DNA from: UMGS1491 sp944380925
GTDB lineage: Bacteria > Bacillota > Clostridia > Oscillospirales > Acutalibacteraceae
Assembly (NCBI GenBank): GCA_944380925.1
Contig: CALWJD010000007.1
Location: forward strand, 7,807-71,806
Direction: 5' to 3'
Length of the DNA stretch: 64,000 bases
The notes beneath the pieces were generated by a model. It was not told where the DNA came from. It saw only the letters and a program-made list of their open reading frames with translations, and searched no databases. Both the position numbers and the translations under genes were made by a program. Shown here in pieces: positions 26,964 to 36,387 of the stretch; the first letter of the stretch is position 1; every line of letters begins with the position of its first letter.

Positions 26964-27575
26964 ATGGCAGAGCAAATCGCACCGACAAAAGGCAATTTGA
27001 TGGCAACAAAAAAATCTTTTGAGCTTTCAAAACTCGGATTTGACCTTTTGGACAGAAAAAGAAATATTTTGGTTCGTGAAATGATGGCGCTTATTGACAG
27101 AGCCGCAGAAATTCAAAAAAATATAGATGAAACTTATAACAAAGCTTTTTCAACTCTTAAAAAGGCAAACATTGCTTTGGGAGTTTGCGATGAGCTTTCT
27201 CAGGCCGTGCCGATTGAAGATGGAATCAGTATTTCTTTTCGTAGCGTCATGGGTGTGGAAATTCCGATTTTAAATTTTAAAGAAAAAGAAGATGCAAAAA
27301 TCCCCTTTGGACTTTACGATTCAAATTCGGATCTTGACAAAGCCTATTCATGCTTTAGGGAAGTAAGACGTTTAACCGTTAATTTGGCAGAAGTTGAAAC
27401 CAGCGTATATCTTCTTGCAAATGCAATAAAGAAAACTCAAAAACGTGCTAATGCTCTTAAAAATATAATGATTCCAAAATTTGAAGAAAGAATTAAATTT
27501 ATAAGTTCCGCTTTGGAAGAAAAAGAGCGTGAGGAGTTTTCACGGCTTAAAGTTATTAAGAATATGAAAAAATAG
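26964..27575 (+). CDS. ntpD: V-type ATPase subunit D (central shaft)
   Basis: 203 aa. It begins with the family signature IAPTKGNLMATKKSFELSKL, followed by LLDRKRNILVREMM, and is otherwise a long antiparallel coiled coil with the conserved KRANALKNIMIPKFEE segment near the C-terminus. It turns inside the A3B3 head. It is the last gene of the operon; a bidirectional terminator follows at 27598. Confidence 0.96.
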   Translation: MAEQIAPTKGNLMATKKSFELSKLGFDLLDRKRNILVREMMALIDRAAEIQKNIDETYNKAFSTLKKANIALGVCDELSQAVPIEDGISISFRSVMGVEIPILNFKEKEDAKIPFGLYDSNSDLDKAYSCFREVRRLTVNLAEVETSVYLLANAIKKTQKRANALKNIMIPKFEERIKFISSALEEKEREEFSRLKVIKNMKK

Positions 27576-27597
27576 CGATTTTATTCTAAATATAAAA

Positions 27598-27632
27598 AAG
27601 CGGCAACTTTCCTTTTGAAAGGTGCTGCTTCT
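27598..27632. terminator. Bidirectional terminator between ntpD and the HD hydrolase gene
   Basis: Stem AAGCGGCA / TGCTGCTT with an inner CTTTC / GAAAG stem. On the minus strand it is followed by TTTTTTATA; on the plus strand by CTTTAG. It serves two convergent genes. Confidence 0.8.
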
Positions 27633-27642
27633 TTAGTTCAAA

Positions 27643-28386
27643 TTAAGCTTTGGCACTTAGTTGCTCCGGTAGTTTATAGCCAAGGGGCGGTAGAAATGTT
27701 TTTATAAAGTATTTTACTTCCGGTGCATCAATTGCTAAAATAGCCTTTTCTAGGCGATCATATGCCGTGTCAAAATCATTATTGCTTGCGCTTTTTTCTT
27801 CAAGGCATTTTATGAAAGCGCTCATTGTATCCGCATATTTTACTATTTTCCAAAGTTCTTGTTCTTCTTCTTTTCTGTTTAAGATTGAATCGAAATCTTC
27901 TTTAAATTCTTCCGGCAAAAGAGCTAAAAAATCTTTGGTAATGCCATCTTCCACTGTATTGTAAAGCGGCTTCATGCCGGGAGTTTTATATTTAATTGGG
28001 GTGGGCATGTCCCCTGAAATAACTTCGGTTGCGTCGTGGTACATTGCCAAAACGGCGGCTCGGTTTGCATCTAATTTTTTTTCATTTTTATCGCTATATT
28101 TTTTGTTTTTTATCAGTACCAGCAAATGCGCAATTCTACTTGTATCCATATGGTGATCATTTAGAGTTTCCGGCTTTGTTTGGTAAAGAAGTTCCCACCT
28201 TTTGATAATTTTTGCCCTTAAAGCCAGTTTTAAAAAATCGCTTGTGCTGGGGTCATCTTTTTTAGTTATAGAAACAACGTCTGCAACATAATTATATGGC
28301 TCTGAGGGCTCTTGCTGCGCACAATATGCAGAATTCTGGGCTATAAGCAAAGAAAGGCTTGATAAGCAAATAAAAAACTTTTTCAT
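27643..28386 (-). CDS. Exported YfbR-like HD-domain 5'-deoxynucleotidase
   Basis: 247 aa. Residues 23-240 align by eye to E. coli YfbR, a cytoplasmic dNMP phosphatase: IIKRWELL (for INRWPLM), then His78, VLAMYHDATEVISGDMPTPIKY (His117-Asp118) and KYADTMSAFIKCLEE (Asp186). All metal ligands (H78, H117, D118, D186) and the substrate Arg (R63) are present, so it should be active. What is unusual is residues 1-23, a clear signal peptide (MKKFFICLSSLSLLIAQ ... YCA-Q). This would place the enzyme outside the membrane, where it could dephosphorylate extracellular deoxynucleotides. It ends at the bidirectional terminator and is divergent from the exporter operon. Confidence 0.85.
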   Translation of the reverse strand: MKKFFICLSSLSLLIAQNSAYCAQQEPSEPYNYVADVVSITKKDDPSTSDFLKLALRAKIIKRWELLYQTKPETLNDHHMDTSRIAHLLVLIKNKKYSDKNEKKLDANRAAVLAMYHDATEVISGDMPTPIKYKTPGMKPLYNTVEDGITKDFLALLPEEFKEDFDSILNRKEEEQELWKIVKYADTMSAFIKCLEEKSASNNDFDTAYDRLEKAILAIDAPEVKYFIKTFLPPLGYKLPEQLSAKA

Positions 28387-28589
28387 AACTTTTATAAAAC
28401 ACTCCTTAATGATTATACTACGTATATTATACTATAAATTAATCTGCCGTTAAATGAGAATAAACAGCAATTTTTTTAAATAAAATGTTTTTTTCAAACA
28501 AAAAACATTATAGGTGGGGGATTTGCTATTAATATAAATTGCACGTCAAATTTTTAGTTTGTATAAAGTGTAGAAAATCCAAAAAAATA

Positions 28590-28619
28590 TTGACATATAA
28601 ATTGAAAGTATAGTATTAT
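28590..28619 (+). promoter_or_regulatory. Promoter of the NHLM exporter operon
   Basis: TTGACA (28590-28595) and TATTAT (28614-28619), spacing 18 bp. The region 28387-28700 otherwise holds no gene and is AT-rich. Confidence 0.6.
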
Positions 28620-28700
28620 TTTTGGTAAAAGCGACAGCTTGCTTTTAGGAAAGTATTTTGTCTGACTGCGAACAACATTACGTAAAGAAAGGTGAAGTTT

Positions 28701-29309
28701 ATGGTAGAGAAGGAAAGTAATTTATTTAGAAAAAGTTCTTTGGAAAGAGTTTCATCACCTGAGCAACTCAATGAATATATAAAAATTACGAATCCGAGTT
28801 TGATTGTTATTCTTATAGGAATTTTTTCGATTGTGATTTCTGGTGCCATATGGATTTTTGCGGGTGGTATACCTAAAACCGTTGAGATAAACGGAGTGGT
28901 AGTAACCGATCAATCGGGTACAAATACGCTCCACTGTTTTGTGCCTATTGGAAAAAGCAAACAAATCAAGGAAGGCAAAGATGCGGAAGTTTCTCCGGAT
29001 TATGCAGATCGTTCGCAGTATGGTTATATAAAAGGTAAGGTCCTTTCGGTAAGCGATGAAATGGTTACCGATGACTATTTGCTTAAAAATTTTTCGAATC
29101 CTCAATTGGTGGAAGCCGCAGTTGCAAGGTCCATGCAATTGAGCGGAAGCAATGTTGTTGAGGTTAAGATCAGTATGGGCGAGTGGTCTAACGAAAAAGG
29201 AAAAAGTATAGAAGTAACCGGAGGCGCAAATTGCGGCGCTCTGGTGGTTTTAGATGAAATTAAACCTTATGATTTGGTTTTTGGTAATGGCAAAATAGAT
29301 AGCAAATAA
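28701..29309 (+). CDS. NHLM-type bacteriocin secretion adaptor (short HlyD-like)
   Basis: 202 aa from ATG 28701 (AAAGGTG 7 nt upstream). One transmembrane segment near residues 34-55 (SLIVILIGIFSIVISGAIWI) is followed by an extracytoplasmic beta-rich domain (VEINGVVVTDQSG ... VSPDYADRSQYGYIKGKVLSV), the shortened lipoyl/beta-barrel part of the NHLM secretion protein family. It lacks the long coiled coil of Gram-negative HlyD, as expected for a single-membrane cell. It is the first gene of a three-gene operon with two ABC transporters, an order typical of NHLM systems that export Nif11 or nitrile-hydratase-leader peptides. Confidence 0.85.
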   Translation: MVEKESNLFRKSSLERVSSPEQLNEYIKITNPSLIVILIGIFSIVISGAIWIFAGGIPKTVEINGVVVTDQSGTNTLHCFVPIGKSKQIKEGKDAEVSPDYADRSQYGYIKGKVLSVSDEMVTDDYLLKNFSNPQLVEAAVARSMQLSGSNVVEVKISMGEWSNEKGKSIEVTGGANCGALVVLDEIKPYDLVFGNGKIDSK

Positions 29310-29337
29310 TTTGATATGAGAAAGGAGGAGGATTATA

Positions 29338-31485
29338 ATGCGCAAGAAGTTAAAAGTGCCGCTTGTTATGCAGCTTGAAGCGCTTGAGTGTGGCGCAGCT
29401 TGTGTTTGCATGATTGCGGCTTACTATAAAAAATGGGTACCGCTGACGCAAGTTCGTGCGGATTGTGGTGTTTCAAGGGACGGAAGTGTTGCCAAAAACA
29501 TGCTTGGAGCGGCAAGGTCTTATGGCTTTGAAAGTGCCGGTTACAGAATGGAACCTGCCGCTATAAGTTCTATTCAGCTTCCGGCTATAATACATTGGAA
29601 CTTTAACCATTTTGTGGTTCTTACAGGATATGATGATAAAAGAGGCAAGTATTTTATAAATGACCCCGCACGGGGAAAGGTTACCGTAACGGCAGAGGAG
29701 TTTGACCAAGCCTTTACGGGTATTGTGCTTACAATGATCCCGACTCCTAAATTTAAGCCTGAGGGTAAGCCTCAGAGCGTTTGGAGCTTTGCCAAAAGGT
29801 GCTTAAGAGGTGCCCTTATCCCATTTATATTGGCAGTATTTTTAAGCGTTATAGGTGACGTTATAGGCGCAGCCCACCCCGCTTTCGGCAGAGTATTTGT
29901 TGATAATCTTATGAGTGGTAAAAACCCTGAGTGGCTAAGGCCGTTTTTGGGAATAATGGCTGTTGTGTTGGTGTTGCAGGTTCTTGTAGGAATTGTAAAA
30001 TCTATATATTGGCTCAAAATTGAGGGTAAATTCGCTCTTACTTCAAATGCGGAATTTATGTGGCACGTTTTAAGATTGCCGCTTGACTTTTTCTCGCAGC
30101 GTAATGTCGGTGACGTTGTTTCCAGGCAAGATTCAACTTCTAATATAGCTCTTATGCTTATAGGAAAGATTGCGCCGCTCTTTAGTGGCGTGGTTTCGAT
30201 GTTTTTCTATTTGTTTATTATTCTTAAATATAGTTGGGCCTTGAGCCTTATAGGTATTGTTTCTACGGCAATCAATATGATTATAACCAAGTATACATCT
30301 GAAAAGATGCTTGATTTCCAAAGAGCTGCCATGCCGACTCAAGGAAAGCTGATGACCACAACGTATAACAGTTTTGAAATGATAGAAACCATAAAAGCAA
30401 CGGGCGCTGAAAGTGGTTATTTTGCACGCTGGGCAGGTTATTTGGCAAAGCAAAATAATACGGGTGTTGCAGTGCAAAGGTATACTCAGTATATCGGTCC
30501 GATACCCGGGTTTATACGTAGTATGGCAAATTTAATTTTAACGTTTTCGGGTATATATTTGATTATGCGCGGAGATTTTACAATCGGTATGCTGACGGCG
30601 TTTTCATCATATCTTGGAATGTTTTTGGCTCCGGTAAATGATATAGTAAACCTATATAAAAGTTATGTTGGTATAAGATGCGAAATGGAACGTGTGGAAG
30701 ATGTTCTTGAATACCCTACAGATGTTGATGCAATAATTTCGACCGAAGCGAAAGATGATAGAAAATTACTAGGTGAAGTGGAAGTTAAAGATCTTACGTT
30801 TGGCTATGGTAAACTTGCAAAACCTGTTTTGCATGACTTTAGTATGTCCTTAAAACCGGGGCAGTGGACGGCAATAGTCGGCGGAAGCGGAAGCGGAAAA
30901 TCAACCGTTGCAAAACTTGTAACCGGCCTTTATAAACCATGGAGCGGAAGTATTACTTTTGACGGTAAAACAAAAAGCGAAATAGACTCATATAGATTCC
31001 ACAGTTCCGTTGCGATGGTGGATCAGGATAAGATTATGTTCCACGATACCATAAAAAATAATATCAGAATGTGGGATAAGTCTATCGAAGATTTTGCGGT
31101 TACTTTGGCGGCAAGGGATTCGGATATACATGAGGCCATAATTGAGCGTCCCGACGGTTATGACCATGTTCTTAAAGAAGGCGGTTCGGATTTTTCGGGC
31201 GGGCAGTGTCAGAGGCTGGAAATTGCAAGAGCGATTGCTCAGGAGCCTACGATTATAATTTTGGACGAAGCTACCTCGGCGCTTGATGCCAAAACAGAAC
31301 AAAAAGTTATGGAAAACATAAGAAAAATGGGGTGTACCTGTATTGTTATAGCGCACAGGCTTTCAACAATTCGGGATTGCGATGAAATCATTGTTTTGGA
31401 AAAAGGACATATAGTTGAGCGCGGCACGCACGATCAGCTTATAGCCGGTGGAGGTAAATATAAAGAATTGGTAATAACGGAATAA
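29338..31485 (+). CDS. NHLM-type peptidase-containing ABC exporter
   Basis: 715 aa. Residues 1-140 form a C39 peptidase domain: Gln12, catalytic Cys18 (QLEALECGAACV), His91 (FNHFVVLTGYDD) and Asp109 (FINDPARG) are all in place, so it should cut after Gly-Gly. Six membrane helices follow (about 160-445). The ATPase domain has Walker A VGGSGSGKST, signature FSGGQCQRLEIARAI, Walker B IIILDEATSALD and the H-loop IAHRLST. It would trim and export the GG-leader proteins encoded in this window at 5, 7136, 49476, 49945, 50583 and 58304 (inference from motif match). RBS AAAGGAGGAGG precedes ATG. Confidence 0.93.
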   Translation: MRKKLKVPLVMQLEALECGAACVCMIAAYYKKWVPLTQVRADCGVSRDGSVAKNMLGAARSYGFESAGYRMEPAAISSIQLPAIIHWNFNHFVVLTGYDDKRGKYFINDPARGKVTVTAEEFDQAFTGIVLTMIPTPKFKPEGKPQSVWSFAKRCLRGALIPFILAVFLSVIGDVIGAAHPAFGRVFVDNLMSGKNPEWLRPFLGIMAVVLVLQVLVGIVKSIYWLKIEGKFALTSNAEFMWHVLRLPLDFFSQRNVGDVVSRQDSTSNIALMLIGKIAPLFSGVVSMFFYLFIILKYSWALSLIGIVSTAINMIITKYTSEKMLDFQRAAMPTQGKLMTTTYNSFEMIETIKATGAESGYFARWAGYLAKQNNTGVAVQRYTQYIGPIPGFIRSMANLILTFSGIYLIMRGDFTIGMLTAFSSYLGMFLAPVNDIVNLYKSYVGIRCEMERVEDVLEYPTDVDAIISTEAKDDRKLLGEVEVKDLTFGYGKLAKPVLHDFSMSLKPGQWTAIVGGSGSGKSTVAKLVTGLYKPWSGSITFDGKTKSEIDSYRFHSSVAMVDQDKIMFHDTIKNNIRMWDKSIEDFAVTLAARDSDIHEAIIERPDGYDHVLKEGGSDFSGGQCQRLEIARAIAQEPTIIILDEATSALDAKTEQKVMENIRKMGCTCIVIAHRLSTIRDCDEIIVLEKGHIVERGTHDQLIAGGGKYKELVITE

Positions 31486-31501
31486 AAAGGGGGTGGCAGT
31501 A

Positions 31502-33688
31502 ATGGATAAAGAATTTTTTGAAAATCAGATAAATCAAAGAAGACGTGGCGACGAAGAGATGTTCAGAGGCGCTTTTGCGGATTTACTTTCCGTTATAGGC
31601 ATAAATGCAAAAAAAGCTTCTGTTCGTGCCAAAGGTGCAATTGCAGATATTTTAAAATATCTTGGTAACGAAGTGCCTGAAGTACCTGACAGTATAACGG
31701 ATTTAAATGAGCAAATGGAGTATATGCTTCGCCCGTCCCACACCATGCACAGAAGGGTTGAGCTTATGGGGGAGTGGTGGAAAGAATCCTTCGGTTGCTA
31801 TTTGGGCTCTACCAAAGATGGTGATGTTATTGCGATATTGCCCGGCACATGGGCGGGGTATTATTATATTGATAAAGACGGCAAAAAAATTAAAATAAAT
31901 AAGCAAACAGCAAAAAATTTAAACATTGATGCATTTTGTTTTTATAAAGCGTTTCCGCTTAAATCCCTTAAAATTATAGATTTAGTTAAATTTATAATCA
32001 AAAGCATGCCACCTGTAGATGTTTTTTATATGCTCCTGTTTGCAGGTGTTGCGCAGATGTTTGCGTTACTGGGGCCTGAAATTCAAAAAATTATTTATGA
32101 TAAAATAATTCCTTCCGGTTCAACTTCCCTTATTTTCCCGATAGCTTCATTCATGTTTGGTATAACTTTTGGCAATATTTTAATCGAAATAACGCGGCAG
32201 CTTGTTACGGCTAGGTTCGGGACTAAATTTGGGCTTGCCGTTAGCAGTGCGGTAATGATAAGATTTTTTAGTCTGCCGACAAAGTTTTTTAAGCAGTATA
32301 CAGCAGGTGAACTTGCTACTCGCGTGGGATATATAAGTCAGCTTTGCCAAACGATTAAGGAAACGATATTTTCCGTAGGTATTACAACTTTATTCTCGTT
32401 TACCTATATTTTCCAAATGGGACGTTATGCGCCAAGTTTGGTTGTGCCCGGTATCATAATTGTTTTTATAAATTTGGGATTTGGTACTTTTATGACTCTT
32501 TACCAGCAGCAATACAACAAGAAAAAGTTGGAACTTGAACCGAAATTGCAATCGCTCACGTATGCAATTTTTGGTGGCATTCAAAAAATTAAAGTTACAG
32601 GTTCCGAAAAAAGAGCATTTGCAAAATGGGCGGATATTTTTTCTGAGGTTGAGAAATTTACTTATTCGCCCCCGATGCTCATAAGGATTAACAGCATTAT
32701 AAGCCTGATAGTTTCAACTATAGGAACCATGGTGATTTACTATTTTGCAATAACTTCAAAAGTTCCGTACGCTGATTACAATGCATTTAATACAGCTTAC
32801 GGCGGAGTGAGTGGCGCTATAAGCACGATTTACGGAGTTGCGCTTCAGTTTGCAACGATTCAGCCTATTTTAAAACTTATCAAACCTGTTATGGAAGAAA
32901 AACCCGAAAGCAGTGAAGGAAGAAAAATTCCAACCAAGCTTTATGGAGATATTGAAATAAATGATGTTACATTTAAATACGATAAAGATGGGCCTCAGGT
33001 TTTAAAAGGAATAAATTTAAAAATTAAAAGAGGCGAATATATAGGAATTGTTGGTAAGACCGGTTGCGGTAAATCAACACTTTTAAGGCTTTTGCTTGGG
33101 TTTGAAGTGCCTGATACTGGTGCGATATATTATGACGGGCGAGATCTTAAGACTTTAGATTTAAGAAGCGTTCGCCAGAAAATTGGCGTTGTTATGCAAA
33201 ATGGCTCTTTATTTCCGAATGACATATTTTCAAATATAATTATTACATCTCCCTGGAAGACAATGGATGATGCTTGGGAAGCTGCAAAATTTGCAGGTAT
33301 TGACGAGGATATAAAAGCAATGCCCATGGGTATGCATACTTTAATTTCCGAAGGTTCAGGAGGATTATCGGGCGGTCAAAAACAAAGGCTTATGATAGCA
33401 AGAGCTATTATTAATAGACCTAAGGTGCTGTTTTTGGACGAAGCAACTTCTGCCCTTGATAACATAACCCAGAAGCATGTTGCCGATAAATTAAGTGAAA
33501 TAGAGGGCACAAAGGTAGTTATAGCTCACAGGCTTTCTACGATTAAGTCTTGTGATAGAATTTTGGTTATGGATAAAGGAACGATTGTTGAGGAAGGTAA
33601 ATATGACGATCTTATGGCCAAAAAAGGAATGTTTTATGATTTGGCAATTAGGCAAATTGTTGGGGAGAAAGGGTTTAATTTTGATTGA
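31502..33688 (+). CDS. NHLM-type second ABC transporter (no peptidase)
   Basis: 728 aa from ATG 31502 (AAGGGGGTGG 6 nt upstream). Residues 1-160 are a family-specific N-terminal domain without Cys/His peptidase residues. Residues 170-440 hold the membrane helices. The ATPase domain shows VGKTGCGKSTLLRLL, LSGGQKQRLMIARAI and VLFLDEATSALD. In NHLM loci this protein is paired with the peptidase ABC protein, possibly as a heterodimer. The gene begins 16 nt after its neighbour. The operon ends here and no precursor gene is adjacent, so its substrates are encoded elsewhere. Confidence 0.9.
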   Translation: MDKEFFENQINQRRRGDEEMFRGAFADLLSVIGINAKKASVRAKGAIADILKYLGNEVPEVPDSITDLNEQMEYMLRPSHTMHRRVELMGEWWKESFGCYLGSTKDGDVIAILPGTWAGYYYIDKDGKKIKINKQTAKNLNIDAFCFYKAFPLKSLKIIDLVKFIIKSMPPVDVFYMLLFAGVAQMFALLGPEIQKIIYDKIIPSGSTSLIFPIASFMFGITFGNILIEITRQLVTARFGTKFGLAVSSAVMIRFFSLPTKFFKQYTAGELATRVGYISQLCQTIKETIFSVGITTLFSFTYIFQMGRYAPSLVVPGIIIVFINLGFGTFMTLYQQQYNKKKLELEPKLQSLTYAIFGGIQKIKVTGSEKRAFAKWADIFSEVEKFTYSPPMLIRINSIISLIVSTIGTMVIYYFAITSKVPYADYNAFNTAYGGVSGAISTIYGVALQFATIQPILKLIKPVMEEKPESSEGRKIPTKLYGDIEINDVTFKYDKDGPQVLKGINLKIKRGEYIGIVGKTGCGKSTLLRLLLGFEVPDTGAIYYDGRDLKTLDLRSVRQKIGVVMQNGSLFPNDIFSNIIITSPWKTMDDAWEAAKFAGIDEDIKAMPMGMHTLISEGSGGLSGGQKQRLMIARAIINRPKVLFLDEATSALDNITQKHVADKLSEIEGTKVVIAHRLSTIKSCDRILVMDKGTIVEEGKYDDLMAKKGMFYDLAIRQIVGEKGFNFD

Positions 33689-34254
33689 TTGTCCTTTTGT
33701 TTAATACGTAAAGTAACTACTTTTGACTAAAATTATACAGTTTGATCTAATAATAAAAAATAATATGACTTTGTGACTCAAAAAACGCAAGTGCTCACAA
33801 AAACTTTAAAAAATAAGGTTACTTGCATTTCGCGGATAGACTGAAAATGATGAGCCTCCTTTCGACTAAGGTATGGAGGTCTATTTGTGTTTGTAATTGC
33901 AATCAAAATTTGCAAACTTTTTTAATACTTAAAAAACTGAATGGATTTGACAGCGCGGCCCATGGATAACTTACAATTCCGTTTTGCTCAAAAATTGTTT
34001 ATTTTGCAAGTTTTTCAAATGTGATCCTTTTTATTAATTAAATAAACATTTACTAACTACGATATGACATATTTAATGTTATTGTCAAGTTCCTCTAGAA
34101 TTATGAGGAGTAGGACAATAAAAGTCGATACATAGGTATAAATGGTATATTTGGCGGTCATATTGATTGCAATTTTAGCGTTTGTTTTGTCTGCATAAAA
34201 TTATCCACCGATTATATCAGTGGATAATTAGATGGCTGTAAATATACAAAAATC
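33689..34254. other. Gene-free region with several inverted repeats
   Basis: No supported coding sequence in 566 bp. Inverted repeats: GCAAGT / ACTTGC (33787-33826), an imperfect GCCTCC / GGAGGT hairpin (33853-33882) followed by TATTTG that may terminate the exporter operon, TTATTGTC / GACAATAA (34079-34121) with an inner CCTC / GAGG, and TTATCCAC / GTGGATAA (34201-34227), which lies just past the stop of the convergent surface-protein gene and may be its terminator. A small RNA or decayed gene is possible but not shown. Confidence 0.5.
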
Positions 34255-36024
34255 TTAGTTTGAATATATTCTTTTCGCCTTTTTATTATATAATTCTATT
34301 ATTGATATTCCGCCAATGCTAACTACTGAAATTATCAGCCATGGCATTACCCTAGCATTATCTCCAGTTTTTGGCATCACCGGACTGACATCTAGCTCTT
34401 CCGCATCCTTATCTTTTGATTCAAGGTCGCCGTTTGAGGTTTCATTTTTGATGGATTCTTTTTCATCATTTTCTGGTTTGGAATAAGAGTGTTCAGTTGT
34501 ATCCTCGAGTTCTGCACTAAGGTAAACTCCGCCTCCTTTTGGAATAAAGATATAATAATTACCTTGCTCATCCTTTAAAAGAGGCTGTTTTTCACCTAGT
34601 CCGTTATAAGCAGCAATTATGTTGTATCCTTCTTCTAAATTTGCTTTCAGCATAACTTTCTCGCCTTCGTGAGCCACGTCAAACCCAAAACTTTTTGCAA
34701 GATCATTTCCGTTTTCATCCACGGCTGTTATTGTTCCGCCTTCGCTTGGCTGCTCAACTTTTATAATATACATAATATTGTTGAGTTCAAAATCTCTGGC
34801 CGTGGTCCGAGTAGAAGCATTACCTCGTGTGTTTAGACGTGAAGTTTTTTGGACATCAGTCAAATTGTATTTGGAATTTGTTGATGGTGTTTCGGCGTTA
34901 GTTACAGGTATATCCAGTCCTGACGCTGCTAGTTCTTTTTCTGCCGCATTGTTGTTATCGTTCAATTTTATTTTCCATACAGTTAAATTTAAGTTGGGAT
35001 CCAGCTCAGTGGGTGAATATTCTCTAAGCAGAACACCTACGTCCTTCGCATCAAGTACTTCTTCCACTAAAACATTAACTTTGTTATCCCTGTTCGGAAC
35101 ATCTATCGGTCCACTCATTTCCTCTGATGATAATTCATGCAAAATTCCTACACCATCAGAGATTAAATTTTTGTGTAAAAGAATGGAATTTTTTTCCGTG
35201 GTAGGTGAGGTGGTAGGCTGATTGTCTTGATTGTCAGACAAATTTTTTGTTGGTTGCTCTTCCTCAGCTACCACAGAATTATTTGTACTAATCCACAGCC
35301 CGGCTGCCTGACCGCCGTCAGGTGCTTTGGCTTTAACATCTCCTTTTACGTCTACTGTGAAATTTCCGTTAGCGATCAGCGAAGAATCATCAGCGTAGAT
35401 TGGATAACGACCGTATGATTCTACTACTGCCAGACCTGCAACATTGTTTCCGAAAGCGGAAACATTTCCCGCTACCGACACGGATGCTTGTTTATCAGAT
35501 CGTATACGCATCCCCGTAGAGTATGTGCCATTTGCAGTTACGTCTGCGCCTATGCTAATATCTGAGTTGTATGAAGCAATTCCTGTTGAGCAGTTTTTGC
35601 CATCTGAGGAAACGCTACCTTTAACCGTTATAGTCGTATTACTTGTGTTACCATAGCTTCTGGCTTCAATGCCCTGAGCATTTTCATCAGAGGCGGATTT
35701 GACATCACCTTTGACAGTTGCGGTTGCTTGACCGCTGTCATCGCTTTCTGCATAAATCGCAACCGCATCGGAATCGTGTTGCAAAGAAACATTCCCATTT
35801 ACTGTTACGGTTGCATCTTTGTCACCTACTTCCGGCGGATATGCAAAAACGCTTATAGCGTTTGGAGCTTGGCTTACGGCTACATTACTTTCAATCGTAA
35901 TATTTTGCCCGGCTTCTATCGCCACCGGTTCGGTTCTGTCATCTTCGGCAGATGCAATGCACCACGGCATGCCTGCAAGGAGCATAAGCATGAGCGGTGC
36001 CCCTAAAAATTTCCATGTTTTCAT
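34255..36024 (-). CDS. Cell-wall-anchored surface protein with beta-strand repeats
   Basis: 589 aa. Signal peptide at residues 1-26 (LMLMLLAGMPWCIASA). Residues 35-250 hold at least six copies of a short strand repeat of the type VTVNGNVS, ATVKGDVKS, TITVKGSVSS, VSVAGNVS, VDVKGDVKA, suggesting a parallel beta-helix. A linker of Gln/Thr/Ser follows, then a second domain with a GGTITAVDENGND turn. The C-terminus has MPKTGD, a membrane segment (WLIISVVSIGGISIIELY) and KKAKR, a sortase sorting signal with Met in place of the usual Leu. RBS AAGGAGG precedes ATG. Likely an adhesin or wall protein; the ligand is unknown. No sortase is encoded in this window. Confidence 0.85.
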   Translation of the reverse strand: MKTWKFLGAPLMLMLLAGMPWCIASAEDDRTEPVAIEAGQNITIESNVAVSQAPNAISVFAYPPEVGDKDATVTVNGNVSLQHDSDAVAIYAESDDSGQATATVKGDVKSASDENAQGIEARSYGNTSNTTITVKGSVSSDGKNCSTGIASYNSDISIGADVTANGTYSTGMRIRSDKQASVSVAGNVSAFGNNVAGLAVVESYGRYPIYADDSSLIANGNFTVDVKGDVKAKAPDGGQAAGLWISTNNSVVAEEEQPTKNLSDNQDNQPTTSPTTEKNSILLHKNLISDGVGILHELSSEEMSGPIDVPNRDNKVNVLVEEVLDAKDVGVLLREYSPTELDPNLNLTVWKIKLNDNNNAAEKELAASGLDIPVTNAETPSTNSKYNLTDVQKTSRLNTRGNASTRTTARDFELNNIMYIIKVEQPSEGGTITAVDENGNDLAKSFGFDVAHEGEKVMLKANLEEGYNIIAAYNGLGEKQPLLKDEQGNYYIFIPKGGGVYLSAELEDTTEHSYSKPENDEKESIKNETSNGDLESKDKDAEELDVSPVMPKTGDNARVMPWLIISVVSIGGISIIELYNKKAKRIYSN

Positions 36025-36140
36025 AAATAAACCTCCTTGAATTTTACTTTTCGAAATAAATCAATTGCATCTTTTAATTTATTTCAAAATACTGTTTCCG
36101 CTATAAGTAAACGGATAAAGAGTAAAAACTCTTATTAACA

Positions 36141-36169
36141 TAAATATCATAAAATATTTTTTTAGTCAA
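36141..36169 (-). promoter_or_regulatory. Putative promoter of the surface-protein gene
   Basis: On the minus strand TTGACT (36164-36169) and TATTTA (36141-36146) are 17 bp apart, about 115 bp before the ATG. Confidence 0.45.
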
Positions 36170-36339
36170 TGTTTTTTATTGTTTTTCTATAATCTTTGCT
36201 TTAATGGCATTCTTCTAAAAATTTAGCGTGAGGTCATATTTGTCTTTTAAGTGCTTAATTTGGTTAAGCGAAGCTATTCTGTGGGTTTAATCGTGCGTGT
36301 TTTATTTTTTGTAAAATTATAGCTTTATGAATTTAAATT

Positions 36340-36348
36340 TGTTATAAT
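36340..36348 (+). promoter_or_regulatory. Extended -10 promoter
   Basis: TGTTATAAT fits an extended -10 element, 40 bp before the ComEA-like gene; no good -35. The 363-bp gap 36025-36387 holds only this and the divergent promoter. Confidence 0.45.
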
Positions 36349-36387
36349 TAAGCTTACGTTTGTAAAATAAAAGTTCGAAAAAAGGGA

